Positions 36,414 through 47,240 of a stretch of 64,000 nt of DNA are shown here, one piece after another. Origin of the DNA: Polymorphobacter multimanifer (GTDB lineage: Bacteria > Pseudomonadota > Alphaproteobacteria > Sphingomonadales > Sphingomonadaceae); the NCBI RefSeq assembly GCF_014205635.1, contig NZ_JACIIV010000016.1:1-64000 (forward strand), written 5' to 3'. The notes under the pieces were generated by a model, which was not told the origin of the DNA, made no database searches, and worked only from the letters and a program-made list of their open reading frames with translations. The number at the start of each line of letters is the position of its first letter. Position 1 is the first letter of the stretch. The translations under genes were made by a program, and so were the position numbers.

Positions 36414-36683
36414 ATGTCGATTGCAGCAGAACGCAAGGCCGAAGTCATCAGCTCGAACGCACGCGGCGCCAATGACACCGGGTCCCCGGAAGTCCAGGTC
36501 GCCATCCTGTCCGAGCGCATCACCAATCTCACCGAGCATTTCAAGACGCACGCCAAGGACAATCACTCGCGCCGTGGCCTGCTCGTGCTCGTCAACAAGC
36601 GCCGTTCGCTCCTGAACTATCTCAAGAAGATCGACCAGCAGCGCTACACCGATCTCATCACCAAGCTGGGCCTGCGCAAGTAG
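36414..36683 (+). CDS. rpsO: 30S ribosomal protein S15
   Basis: Ribosomal protein of 89 residues with the S15 signature [33 protein letters not shown] and [17 protein letters not shown]. It binds 16S rRNA early in 30S assembly. It has a strong AAGGAG site and starts 16 bases after truB. A rho-independent terminator follows eight bases after its stop. Confidence 0.97.
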   Translation: MSIAAERKAEVISSNARGANDTGSPEVQVAILSERITNLTEHFKTHAKDNHSRRGLLVLVNKRRSLLNYLKKIDQQRYTDLITKLGLRK

Positions 36684-36690
36684 CCAGCAC

Positions 36691-36723
36691 CGAACGGCCC
36701 CAACCGGGGCCGTTCGCTTTTTC
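36691..36723 (+). terminator. Rho-independent terminator after rpsO
   Basis: An 11-bp stem CGAACGGCCCC/GGGGCCGTTCG with a short loop around AACC is followed by CTTTTTCC. It would end or attenuate the rimP-to-rpsO transcript before pnp. Read-through into pnp is common in other bacteria. The remaining leader to 36822 shows no further gene. Confidence 0.85.
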
Positions 36724-36822
36724 CGGCAGGCCGGCCATGGGGGTCGGCACCGGGCATGGTCCCGATAGGGGACCAACAGGCCGCCCGAGGCAATCTGGCC
36801 AAGGGCCGACAGGAAGACACAC

Positions 36823-39189
<2,367 letters not shown>

Positions 39190-39209
39190 TCGTCCAACCT
39201 CGAACACGG

Positions 39210-39239
39210 AAAGGGCCGCCCCCCGGGGCGGCCCTTTTC
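39210..39239 (+). terminator. Rho-independent terminator after pnp
   Basis: An AAGGGCCGCC/GGCGGCCCTT stem with loop CCCCGG or similar is followed by TT. It lies 20 bases after the pnp stop and just before the stop of the convergent LytTR gene, and may serve both. Confidence 0.8.
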
Positions 39240-39242
39240 ATG

Positions 39243-40010
39243 TCAGGTTGTTGGCCGCAGCCAGCCGCGCGCGCGCACCCTCGCCAGATGCGACGCACTC
39301 ACCGGCACCTCACGTCCATCGTGCAGCACCAGCTTCCACCGCCGCCCGTCGCGCACCGCGCCACGCACCATCGCGGATGCGACCCAGGCACTGCGGCTGA
39401 CCTGCAGCCCGTCCGCCGGCGCCAAGTCTTCGAGCGCATCGCCGAAGCGGTGGAGCAGCAGCGGCTGGCGGCCATCAGCGAGCACCAGCCGCAGATAATG
39501 GTCCTCGGCAAGAACGAGCCGTATGTCCGAAAGGTCGGCGATCCTGGCACGCGTGGCGAGCGGTGGCACCCGTTCGGTCGGCGGTGCCGCTACTTGCTGG
39601 CCGGGCAGGCTGTGCGACGCCCGCGGGGTGCGCAGCACGACCGCAATCGCCGAGATGCTCGCCGAAATCAGCACGGCCTGCACGAACAACGCCCACCAGT
39701 CCAACCTGAGCGGCATGCCGACGAGCCGATAGGCGGTCTCGATCTCCACCGGCAGCAGCGCGTTGAGCAGCACCGCCCCCAGCACTGCCGTGGTGATCGC
39801 CTCTTGCCGCCCCTCGGCGCGCTCGCCGACCCAGCTGTACCAGCCCCACCATTTGGCGCTGTTCCAGCCGATCAGCAGCAGCCAGAACAGCGCCCGCGCT
39901 GGCAGCGGCAGCACCTGTGTCCCGAACGGCCCGGCCAGCACGCACGCCAGCACGGCAGCAAGGCTGGCAACGGTGGTCACACGCGGGGAAGGGGTGCGGG
40001 TCGATTCCAC
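39243..40010 (-). CDS. Membrane-anchored LytTR-family transcription regulator
   Basis: Protein of 255 residues. Four hydrophobic helices (within about 12-130) are followed by a linker and a C-terminal LytTR DNA-binding domain (about 155-250) with RLVLAEDHYLRLVLADG and LVLHDGREVPVSASHLARVRARGW, given here as LVLHDGREVPVS. Membrane-bound LytTR proteins of this layout often pair with an inhibitor or respond to membrane signals. No partner is obvious here. Targets are unknown. It is convergent with pnp. Confidence 0.86.
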   Translation of the reverse strand: MESTRTPSPRVTTVASLAAVLACVLAGPFGTQVLPLPARALFWLLLIGWNSAKWWGWYSWVGERAEGRQEAITTAVLGAVLLNALLPVEIETAYRLVGMPLRLDWWALFVQAVLISASISAIAVVLRTPRASHSLPGQQVAAPPTERVPPLATRARIADLSDIRLVLAEDHYLRLVLADGRQPLLLHRFGDALEDLAPADGLQVSRSAWVASAMVRGAVRDGRRWKLVLHDGREVPVSASHLARVRARGWLRPTT

Positions 40011-40128
40011 GAAGCGTCAATCCTGCAACGGACAAGGTTGGCGAAAGCGCAGGCAGAATAGGCGAAACCGGCGTTGCAGCAAGCGTGCCACCTGCGGAAC
40101 ACCGGTCCGGTCAACAGGGGACCTCGCC

Positions 40129-40635
40129 ATGTTCGCCAATCTCTCGCCGCTCATCCTCGCCCATCTCGTCGCCTCCTCCATCGCGCTGCCGCTGGGGCTC
40201 CACCAGCTCACCATCGGCCAGGGCACGCCACGCCACGCCCTGCTCGGGCGGATCTACATCATCGCCATGCTGCTCGCCCTGCTCACCGCGCTTGCCACCT
40301 TCCGCCCCGGCACGCCGTTCCTTCCCTTCTACATCCTGGCGTTTGTCGGCCTCTATTCGCTCATCGCCGGCACGGTCGCGCTGCGGCGCTGGCTGCGCCG
40401 GCGTGAGCCGAAGCACCTCCGCGCGCACAAGATCAACATGGCCTTCAGCTGGCTGGGCCTCGCCATGGCAGGCGTATCGCAAATATCCTCCAACCCGCGC
40501 TTCGGCATCGTCCAGGGGCTCGATCCGGTCGGCTTCTGGGTCTGGCTCATCCTCCTCAACCTGTGTCTCTACGGCATCGGCAGCTGGTGGATCTTCGCCA
40601 GGCTGGTCCGCGACGGTTCGGCGCCCAGGCGCTGA
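40129..40635 (+). CDS. DUF2306-like four-helix membrane protein
   Basis: Integral membrane protein of 168 residues with about four to five helices. The conserved His-containing segments LGLHQLTIGQGTPRHALLGRIY and HLRAHKINMAFSWLGLAMAG are typical of the DUF2306/COG5395 group; quoted cores are HALLGRIY and RAHKINMAFSW. The role is unknown. The ATG at 40129 follows AACAGGGG. The 118-base gap on its left holds no gene that could be supported. Confidence 0.72.
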   Translation: MFANLSPLILAHLVASSIALPLGLHQLTIGQGTPRHALLGRIYIIAMLLALLTALATFRPGTPFLPFYILAFVGLYSLIAGTVALRRWLRRREPKHLRAHKINMAFSWLGLAMAGVSQISSNPRFGIVQGLDPVGFWVWLILLNLCLYGIGSWWIFARLVRDGSAPRR

Positions 40636-40719
40636 CACTTGACCCAGGAGACCGGCCCCAGGGAACCAGCTGCAGGGGCTGCCGTTGTCCATGCGCATCC
40701 TCCCGCTAAAGGCGCATCA

Positions 40720-41577
40720 ATGCAGCTTCGCGTCGGCTTCGATCTCCAGTTCAGTTGCCCCAAGCCGACCGAACTCATCATGATGCTCAGTCTCCACCCA
40801 AGCCAGGGCAGCCGCCTGCTCAGCAACGATGCGCTCACCGTGTCGCCGGCATTGCCGGTGCGCAGCTATATCGACAGCTTCGGCAATCGCGCGCACCGGC
40901 TCACCGCACCCGCAGGCCCCATCCGCTTCCAGTCGGATTTTCTCGTGCAAGGCGATGATTCGCCCGACGTGCTTCCGGTCGATGCTGTCCAGCACCCGAT
41001 CGCCGACCTGCCCGACGACGTGCTCATCTTCCTGCTCGCCAGCCGCTACTGCGAGGTCGAGAAGCTGTCTCCCATGGCATGGCAGCAGTTCGGCGCGCTT
41101 CCCGATGGCTGGCCGCGCGTCCAGGCCATCCTCGATTTCGTCCACGGCCACATCCGCTTCGATTACAATTGCGCGCGCGGGGATCGCAGCGCCCATGATG
41201 CTCTCACCGACGGCGAGGGCGTGTGCCGCGATTTCGCGCATCTCTCGGTCGCCCTGTGCCGGGCCATGCACATTCCGGCGCGCTACGTCACCGGCTGGCT
41301 CGGAGACATCCGCTGGCCGCGCGTGCCCGGCCCCATGGACTTTTCCGGCTGGACCCAGGTGTGGCTCGGTGGCCGCTGGTGGGATGTCGATGCCCGCCAT
41401 GTCACGCCGCGCCACGGCCGAGTGCTGATGGCGGTGGGGCGCGATGCCGCCGATGTCGCCATTTCCACAGCCTTTGGCGCGGCAACGGTCACCCGCTTCC
41501 ACGTCATCTCCGATGAAGTCGATCCGCCGGCCGAGTGGCTCGGCAGCAATCATGAAACCGTTCCGTTCGCTGCGTGA
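40720..41577 (+). CDS. Transglutaminase-like protein with altered triad
   Basis: Protein of 285 residues with the bacterial transglutaminase N-terminal beta domain and a papain-like core. The nucleophile C169 lies in GEGVCRDFAHL and the Asp in WWDVDARH (D224). Where many relatives have His in DFHAW, this protein reads DFSGWTQVW, so the usual catalytic His is Ser209. It may belong to a subfamily with a different His or be non-catalytic. No signal peptide is seen. It is 75 bases upstream of the next gene. Confidence 0.8.
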   Translation: MQLRVGFDLQFSCPKPTELIMMLSLHPSQGSRLLSNDALTVSPALPVRSYIDSFGNRAHRLTAPAGPIRFQSDFLVQGDDSPDVLPVDAVQHPIADLPDDVLIFLLASRYCEVEKLSPMAWQQFGALPDGWPRVQAILDFVHGHIRFDYNCARGDRSAHDALTDGEGVCRDFAHLSVALCRAMHIPARYVTGWLGDIRWPRVPGPMDFSGWTQVWLGGRWWDVDARHVTPRHGRVLMAVGRDAADVAISTAFGAATVTRFHVISDEVDPPAEWLGSNHETVPFAA

Positions 41578-41652
41578 ACATTGCGGCGCAAAGGCCGCAG
41601 GCGCTTGCATTGCCGCCCTGTCCCAAGCATGGAAGCCAGTGAAGGGACGATA

Positions 41653-43077
41653 ATGACAATCTTGCAGGGCATCGGCAGCATCACCATGGGCGGCCGCGAA
41701 GTCTGGCCGCTCGTCGAAGGCGGCAAGGGCGTGGCGGCAACCAACCACCAGTCCTCCGGCGCCTGGGCGATGGCCGGCGGCGTCGGCACCATCTCGGCCG
41801 TCAACGCCGACAGCTACGATCCCACCGGCAAGATTATCCCGCAGGTCTACAATGCTCTCACGCGACGCGAGCGGCACGAGGAGCTGGTGGAATATGCCAT
41901 CGAGGGTGCCGCCCAGCAGGTCACCCGCGCCTATGAAATGGCGTCTTCCGAGCTGCAGCGCGGCATCGGCGGCATCAACATCAACGTGCTCTGGGAGATG
42001 GGGGGCGCCCAGCGTGTCCTCCACGGCGTGCTCGAGCGCACCAAAGGCATGGTCAACGGCGTCACCTGCGGTGCCGGCATGCCCTACAAGCTCTCCGAGA
42101 TCGCCGCGCACTACGGCGTGCATTATTACCCGATCATCAGCAGCGCCCGTGCCTTCCGCGCGCTCTGGAAGCGCGCCTACAGCAAGGCCGCCGAATGGCT
42201 GGGTGCCGTCGTCTATGAAGACCCCTGGCTCGCCGGCGGCCACAACGGCCTCAGCAACGCCGAAGACCCGCGCGTCCCGCAGGACCCCTATCCCCGCGTC
42301 AAGGATCTGCGCGCCACCATGCGCGAAACCGGCATCAGCGATTCCGTGCCCATCATCATGGCCGGCGGCGTCTGGCGCCTCGACGAATGGACCGACTGGC
42401 TGGACAATCCCGAGCTCGGCACCATCGTCTTCCAGTTCGGCACCCGCCCGCTGCTCACCAAGGAAAGCCCGATTCCCGAAGGCTGGAAGGCCAGGCTGAT
42501 GACGCTCGAAAAGGGCGACGTCCTCCTCCACAAATTCTCGCCGACCGGCTTCTATTCCTCCGCCGTCCGCAACCCCTTCCTGCGCGATCTCGAAGCCCGG
42601 TCGGAGCGGCAGGTCGCCTTCTCCACCACCGCCACCGGCGATCATCAATTTCAGCTCGATGTCGGCGTCGGCGCCAAGCGCTATTGGGTGACGCGCGATG
42701 ATCTGCTGCGCGCCCGCGAATGGCACGGCGAAGGCTTCACCGACGCGCTCAAGACTCCCGACAACACGCTGGTCTTCGTCACCCCCGATTCAAAGGCGAT
42801 GATCCGCAAGGACCAGGCCGATTGCATGGGCTGCCTCAGCCAATGCGCCTTTTCGAGCTGGTCCGATACCGAGACCAACACCACCGGCCGCCTCGCCGAT
42901 CCGCGAAGCTTCTGCATCCAGAAAACCCTGCAGGACATCGCGCATGGCGGGGACACCGAGCAGAACCTCATGTTCGGCGGCCACAGCGCCTATCGCTTCG
43001 CCTCGGACCCGTTCTATTCGAACGGCTTCGTGCCGACGGTGAAGCAGCTGGTGGACCGCATCCTCACCGGCGCCTGA
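41653..43077 (+). CDS. Nitronate monooxygenase-family flavoprotein
   Basis: TIM-barrel flavoprotein of 474 residues related to nitronate monooxygenase (2-nitropropane dioxygenase). It shows INVLWEMGG, NGVTCGAGMPYKL, IMAGGVWRLDEW and FQFGTRPLLTKES, which would form the FMN site. Typical members have about 330-380 residues. The extra C-terminal part carries a cysteine cluster DCMGCLSQCAF and a later Cys in SFCIQKT, which could bind a metal or iron-sulphur cluster. The substrate is not known. The ATG at 41653 has AAGGGA upstream. Confidence 0.82.
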   Translation: MTILQGIGSITMGGREVWPLVEGGKGVAATNHQSSGAWAMAGGVGTISAVNADSYDPTGKIIPQVYNALTRRERHEELVEYAIEGAAQQVTRAYEMASSELQRGIGGININVLWEMGGAQRVLHGVLERTKGMVNGVTCGAGMPYKLSEIAAHYGVHYYPIISSARAFRALWKRAYSKAAEWLGAVVYEDPWLAGGHNGLSNAEDPRVPQDPYPRVKDLRATMRETGISDSVPIIMAGGVWRLDEWTDWLDNPELGTIVFQFGTRPLLTKESPIPEGWKARLMTLEKGDVLLHKFSPTGFYSSAVRNPFLRDLEARSERQVAFSTTATGDHQFQLDVGVGAKRYWVTRDDLLRAREWHGEGFTDALKTPDNTLVFVTPDSKAMIRKDQADCMGCLSQCAFSSWSDTETNTTGRLADPRSFCIQKTLQDIAHGGDTEQNLMFGGHSAYRFASDPFYSNGFVPTVKQLVDRILTGA

Positions 43078-43081
43078 GCCT

Positions 43082-43288
43082 TCAGCGCCGCAGCACCGCC
43101 AGCATCAGCCCCGCCACCACCAGCGCCACGCCGGGCCACACGGTCACGAAAAACAGCATCCCCAGCCCCACCGGGTTGGGATTTGGCTCTGTCAGCCCCA
43201 CCACATGCGCCGCCATGAACAGCAGCAGTGGCCCGCAGCCGAGCGCCAGCACCCAGAGCCCCCAGCGCAACAGGCCATTCATCCGCAT
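43082..43288 (-). CDS. Small two-helix membrane protein
   Basis: A 68-residue protein with two hydrophobic helices (GLLRWGLWVLALGCGPLLLF and, later, MLFFVTVWPGVALVVAGLML) joined by a short polar loop rich in Asn and Pro. No family is recognised. Starts at 43288 or 43282 are possible. It lies on the opposite strand between the flavoprotein and the first NodB-fold gene. Confidence 0.6.
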   Translation of the reverse strand: MRMNGLLRWGLWVLALGCGPLLLFMAAHVVGLTEPNPNPVGLGMLFFVTVWPGVALVVAGLMLAVLRR

Positions 43289-43374
43289 GGCGTGAGTGTT
43301 CCGCACTCTTCCCCGCGCGACAAGCCCCGAAAAACCGATGCATCGTCGCATCACCCCGGCTATTGTCCGGACAA

Positions 43375-44265
43375 ATGCCCAATCCTCCCGCCCCTTCCGA
43401 CCCCCAGCTCTACGACCCCATCCCTGACCCGCGCCCCATCCGCTGGCCCGGCGGCAAGACCTGCGCCGTGTGGGTCGCCCCCAACCTCGAATTTTACGAG
43501 CTCGATCCGCCGCCGCACCCGCGCCGCAAGAGCTGGGCACGCCCGCATCCCGATGTCGTCGGCTACAGCCACCGCGACCACGCCAACCGCGTCGGCCATT
43601 GGCGCATGGCCGATGCCATGTCGCGCCACGGCTTCCCCGGCTCGGTCAGCCTGTCGGTGGCGCTCTGCGACCATATCCCCGAGGTCGTCGCCGATGCCAA
43701 CGCCCGCGGCTGGGAGTTCTTCAGTCACGGCATCTACAACACCCGCTACGCCTATGACATGGACGAGGCCCAGGAGCGCGCGATCATCGAAGACAGCATC
43801 GCCACGGTCCAGGCCGCCACGGGCCAGCGCATCCGCGGCTGGCTGGCCCCCGCCCTCACCCACACCCCGCGCACCATGGACCTGATCGCCGAATACGGCC
43901 TCGACTACACCTGCGACCTCTACCACGACGATCGCCCTGGCCGGGTGCGCACCGCTTCGGGTGACCTGATCTCGATGCCCTACAGCCTCGAAGTCAACGA
44001 TCACTACGGCTTCTTCATCTACAACATGAGCCCGCGTGAATACGCCCGAGCCCTCATCGACCAGTTCGACCGCCTCGCCCGCGAGGGCCAAAACAGCGGC
44101 ACGGTCATGTGCATCCCCCTCCACGCCTATCTCATCGGCCAGCCGCACCGCATCGGCCCCTTCGAGGAGGTGCTTCGCCACATCGCCGCCGATGGCCGCG
44201 CCTGGATCACCACCGCCGGTGCCATCGCCGATGCATGGCGAACCGGGGGGAGGGCAGGGGAATGA
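43375..44265 (+). CDS. NodB-fold hydrolase, PuuE/allantoinase-like (first of two)
   Basis: Polysaccharide-deacetylase-fold protein of 296 residues. The fold is recognised from DHANRVGHWRMADAM, GWEFFSHGIYNTR, ATGQRIRGWLAPALTHTP and the final HAYLIGQPHRI. The metal-binding set of chitin deacetylases is not intact: the HxxxH motif reads HGIYN. This is typical of the PuuE branch, which includes metal-independent allantoinase. The substrate is unknown. Its stop overlaps the next gene as ATGA, so the two related proteins are made together. Confidence 0.82.
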   Translation: MPNPPAPSDPQLYDPIPDPRPIRWPGGKTCAVWVAPNLEFYELDPPPHPRRKSWARPHPDVVGYSHRDHANRVGHWRMADAMSRHGFPGSVSLSVALCDHIPEVVADANARGWEFFSHGIYNTRYAYDMDEAQERAIIEDSIATVQAATGQRIRGWLAPALTHTPRTMDLIAEYGLDYTCDLYHDDRPGRVRTASGDLISMPYSLEVNDHYGFFIYNMSPREYARALIDQFDRLAREGQNSGTVMCIPLHAYLIGQPHRIGPFEEVLRHIAADGRAWITTAGAIADAWRTGGRAGE

Positions 44266-45179
44266 GCCTCGATCCGAGCTACCTCGAATACCCGCACCGC
44301 CGCCGCGGGCTCGACCATGATCTCTTCCCCTGGTCCGCCCTCCACACGCGCCCGCCCATCACCTGGCCGAACGGCAAGCGTGTCGCGGTCGTCATCGTCA
44401 TCAGTTGCGAATTCTTCCCGCTCACCCCCACTGATACGCCCTTCCGCGCCCCCGGCCACATGCAGACGCCATTCCCCGATTATCGCCACTTCACCGCGCG
44501 CGACTATGGCTCGCGCCTCGGCGTGCCGCGCCTCGTCGAAGCGGTGGCCAAGGTCGGCGCGCACGCCAGCTTCGCCATGAACAGCCGCTGGGCGGCGCGC
44601 TTCCCCGATCTGGCGCGCAGCATCGTCGCCGCCGGCCATGAAGTGGTGGCGCACTCGACCGACATGAACGGCACCATCGCCACCGGCCTGCCGGAAGCCG
44701 ACGAACGTGCCCTCATCACCGCCTCGCTCGAAGTCCTCCACGCCGTCACCGGCGTCCGCCCCTCGGGCTGGCTGAGCATCGCCCGCTCGCAAAGCTGGAA
44801 CACCCCCCGCCTGCTCGCCGAAGCCGGGCTTCGCTACTGTCTCGATTGGGTCAACGACGAGCTGCCCTACCGCATGACGACCCCCGCCGGCGCGCTCGTC
44901 AACCTCCCCCTCAACCACGAACTGTCCGATCGCCAGATCATCGCCACCTGCCAGCAGAGCGCCGCCAGCTTCAAGGAGCAGCTCCTCGATGCGCACGACT
45001 GGCTCGATGGCGAGGTCGATGCGCACGGCGGCCGGTTGCTCCCGGTTCATCTGACTCCCTATATAAGCGGATTGCCCTATCGCATCGACGCGATCGAGCA
45101 ATTGCTGGTCACCCTCGCTTCCAGGCCGGGAGTCTGGTTCGCACGGGGTGCCGATGTCGTCGATGCAAGCGGGGCCTGA
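44262..45179 (+). CDS. NodB-fold hydrolase, PuuE/allantoinase-like (second of two)
   Basis: Protein of 305 residues, a distant paralogue of its upstream neighbour. It has RDYGSRLGVPRLVEA, AGHEVVAHSTDMNG, TGVRPSGWLSIARSQSWNTP and VHLTPYISGLPYRI. The second His of the HxxxH motif is again missing (HSTDM). A GGGGAGGG ribosome site lies upstream. Tandem production suggests a shared pathway or a heteromer; this is inference. Confidence 0.82.
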   Translation: MSLDPSYLEYPHRRRGLDHDLFPWSALHTRPPITWPNGKRVAVVIVISCEFFPLTPTDTPFRAPGHMQTPFPDYRHFTARDYGSRLGVPRLVEAVAKVGAHASFAMNSRWAARFPDLARSIVAAGHEVVAHSTDMNGTIATGLPEADERALITASLEVLHAVTGVRPSGWLSIARSQSWNTPRLLAEAGLRYCLDWVNDELPYRMTTPAGALVNLPLNHELSDRQIIATCQQSAASFKEQLLDAHDWLDGEVDAHGGRLLPVHLTPYISGLPYRIDAIEQLLVTLASRPGVWFARGADVVDASGA

Positions 45180-45197
45180 AACCACAGGAGCCTCCCG

Positions 45198-45407
45198 ATG
45201 CGAATGACGACCCCCATCCTTCTCACCACCGCCCTTCTGGCCCTCGGTGCCTGCAACAGCGGCCGCAGCGGCGCGCTCATCGGCGGCAGCGCCGGTGCCG
45301 TCGCCGGCCAGGCGGTCGGTGTCGGCCCCGTCGGTGGCGCCCTCGTCGGCGGTGCCGCCGGCGCCATCGCCGGGGACCGCAACGAGAACCGCGACAACAA
45401 GGAATGA
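45198..45407 (+). CDS. Small glycine-zipper lipoprotein
   Basis: A 69-residue precursor with a lipoprotein signal (lipobox LGAC, Cys19). The mature part is a glycine-zipper segment (GALIGGSAGAVAGQAVGVGP and further GGALVGGAAGAIAG) and a charged tail. It is of the YMGG/Gly-zipper type found in the cell envelope. It follows the NodB-fold pair by 18 bases. The function is unknown. Confidence 0.8.
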   Translation: MRMTTPILLTTALLALGACNSGRSGALIGGSAGAVAGQAVGVGPVGGALVGGAAGAIAGDRNENRDNKE

Positions 45408-45453
45408 GCGCTGCGGCGACCGGCTGGCCCAGCCACCGGTCGCCGCTGCCGCC

Positions 45454-46419
45454 TCAGGCGCGGGGGTGCGCCCCGCGATAGGCATCCAGCAGCGCCGCTG
45501 CATCCACCGCCGTATAGATTTGCGTCGAAGACAGCGATGCATGCCCCAGCAGCTCCTGGATCGCCCGCAGGTCCGCCCCCGCGCCAAGCAGATGGGTCGC
45601 AAAGCTGTGGCGCAGTGCATGCGGCGTCGCACTTGTCGGCAGTCCCAGCGCCGGCCGCGCCGCGCGCATCGCTGCCCGTATATGCCCGGCATCGAGCGGC
45701 CCGCCCCGCCGCCCGCGGAACACCGCCCCTTCGGTCACCGCGAACGGCATCAGCGCCCGGTAGGCATCCACCGCCTCGCGCACCACCGGCAGCAGCGGCA
45801 CCTGCCGCACCTTGCCGCGCTTGCCGGAAATCGTCAGCACCTCGCCGAGCGGCAGATCTGCCACGCTCAAGGCCAGCGCCTCGGAAATCCGCAGCCCCGC
45901 TCCCCACAGCAGCAGCAGCACGGCCGTATCGCGCAGTCGCTCCCATTCCGGCGCGTCTCCATCATTCGTCATCGCCAGCAGCGCATGTGCATCGGGCGCA
46001 CTCAGCGGCCGCGGCACCCGCCGCGCCAGCTTGGGCGATTTCACCCCCGCCAGCGCCTCCAGCTTCAGGCCCGATCCCCGCACGAAGCGCGCAAAGGTGC
46101 GGAGTGCGGAAAGCTCGCGCGCCACGCTGGTGCTGGCCAGCCCCTCGCCCCGCCGCATCGCCAGAAAGCCGCGCACATCGGCGGCGGTCAGCGCCTCCAG
46201 ATGCACGAGCGTCACCGCCCCGCCGAAATGCCGCGACAGAAAATCCTCGAAGCGCTCGATCGACGCCGCATAAGCGCGCAGCGTGTGCGGCGAGAGCCGC
46301 CGCTGGTGCGCGCACTGGTCGAGCCATTCCGCTGCCGCCGCGGCCAGCGGGCGGCTGCCGCTCAAATGATCGAACCGTTCAAAGGATGGATTGGCCGGAC
46401 TTCGCCCAATCGGTGGCAA
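45454..46419 (-). CDS. xerC: Site-specific tyrosine recombinase XerC
   Basis: Recombinase of up to 321 residues, partner of XerD at dif. It shows [12 protein letters not shown] (catalytic Arg), [13 protein letters not shown] (Lys), [14 protein letters not shown] (His, Arg), LLGHASLSS and TQIYTAVD (nucleophile Tyr). The ATG at 46419 overlaps the transaldolase gene by 41 bases. A TTG at 46365 would avoid the overlap and give 303 residues, the usual XerC length. The start is therefore uncertain. Confidence 0.9.
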   Translation of the reverse strand: MPPIGRSPANPSFERFDHLSGSRPLAAAAAEWLDQCAHQRRLSPHTLRAYAASIERFEDFLSRHFGGAVTLVHLEALTAADVRGFLAMRRGEGLASTSVARELSALRTFARFVRGSGLKLEALAGVKSPKLARRVPRPLSAPDAHALLAMTNDGDAPEWERLRDTAVLLLLWGAGLRISEALALSVADLPLGEVLTISGKRGKVRQVPLLPVVREAVDAYRALMPFAVTEGAVFRGRRGGPLDAGHIRAAMRAARPALGLPTSATPHALRHSFATHLLGAGADLRAIQELLGHASLSSTQIYTAVDAAALLDAYRGAHPRA

Positions 46420-47032
46420 AGCCTTCCAGCCCCTTGTCGGTCAGCGGGTGGTTGGCCAGCGCGCGAATCACTGCCGCCGGCATCGTCGCCACATCGGCGC
46501 CGATCTTCGCGGCCGCCAGCACATGCGCAGGGTGCCGCACGCTCGCCGCCAGGATCTCGGTCTTGAATTCGTAATTGTCGTAGATCAGCCGGATGTCGGC
46601 GATCAGTTCCATCCCGTCCTGGCTGATGTCATCGAGTCGGCCGATGAACGGCGATATGAAGCTCGCTCCCGCCTTGGCAGCGAGCAACGCCTGGTTTGCC
46701 GAAAAGCACAGCGTCACGTTCGTCATCGTGCCTTCGCCCGAAAGCGCCTTGCACGCGCGCAGCCCGTCCATGGTCAGCGGCAGCTTGATGCAGATGTTGC
46801 GCGCCAGCTTGCGGAGCACCTCCGCTTCCCTGAGCATCGTCGCATAGTCCGTCGCCACCACTTCGGCAGACACGGGACCATGCGCAATGTCGGCAATCTC
46901 CTTCACCACCTCGAGGAAATTGCGCCCCGATTTGGCAATAAGCGACGGGTTGGTCGTCACGCCATCGAGCAGGCCGGTTTCCACAAGCGCAGTAATTTCG
47001 GCGATATCGGCCGTGTCGACGAAGAACTTCAT
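46379..47032 (-). CDS. tal: Transaldolase/fructose-6-phosphate aldolase family (TalC type)
   Basis: Short transaldolase of 217 residues. It has [13 protein letters not shown] and [19 protein letters not shown], the Schiff-base Lys83 in NICIKLPLT, and [12 protein letters not shown] and [14 protein letters not shown]. It transfers dihydroxyacetone units in the pentose phosphate pathway, or splits fructose-6-phosphate. Length and motifs fit the small TalC/MipB class. It is immediately upstream of xerC on the same strand. Confidence 0.94.
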   Translation of the reverse strand: MKFFVDTADIAEITALVETGLLDGVTTNPSLIAKSGRNFLEVVKEIADIAHGPVSAEVVATDYATMLREAEVLRKLARNICIKLPLTMDGLRACKALSGEGTMTNVTLCFSANQALLAAKAGASFISPFIGRLDDISQDGMELIADIRLIYDNYEFKTEILAASVRHPAHVLAAAKIGADVATMPAAVIRALANHPLTDKGLEGFATDWAKSGQSIL

Positions 47033-47083
47033 GGGAAAGGGGCTTTCTGAAAGGAATCGGCCCTCTCTAGCCCAGCCGCGCGT

Positions 47084-47161
47084 CTAGAAAAAGAAGAACC
47101 AGATAAGCAGCACCACCGGCAACGGCACTCCGATCATCCACAACAAACAGCCCTTGCCCAT
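47084..47161 (-). CDS. Hydrophobic microprotein of 25 residues
   Basis: A tiny ORF encoding MGKGCLLWMIGVPLPVVLLI followed by WFFFF. It has one short membrane helix and a GVPLP turn. A GAGGA ribosome site lies seven bases before its ATG (47161), which argues that it is translated. Similar short MGKG-type hydrophobic proteins occur in proteobacteria, but no function is known. It lies upstream of the transaldolase gene on the same strand. Confidence 0.5.
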   Translation of the reverse strand: MGKGCLLWMIGVPLPVVLLIWFFFF

Positions 47162-47240
47162 GGTCACATCCTCGAATGATTGAGCATGTCAACTTGTGCA
47201 CAAGCATCTGGTTCCCGAAGCGAAGCCGCGGGCTCCCCCC

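Noticed and set aside
45454-46419. Tyrosine recombinases as signs of an integrated phage or island
   Set aside because: Both are normal XerC and XerD in housekeeping contexts, with no phage genes, att repeats or tRNA beside them.
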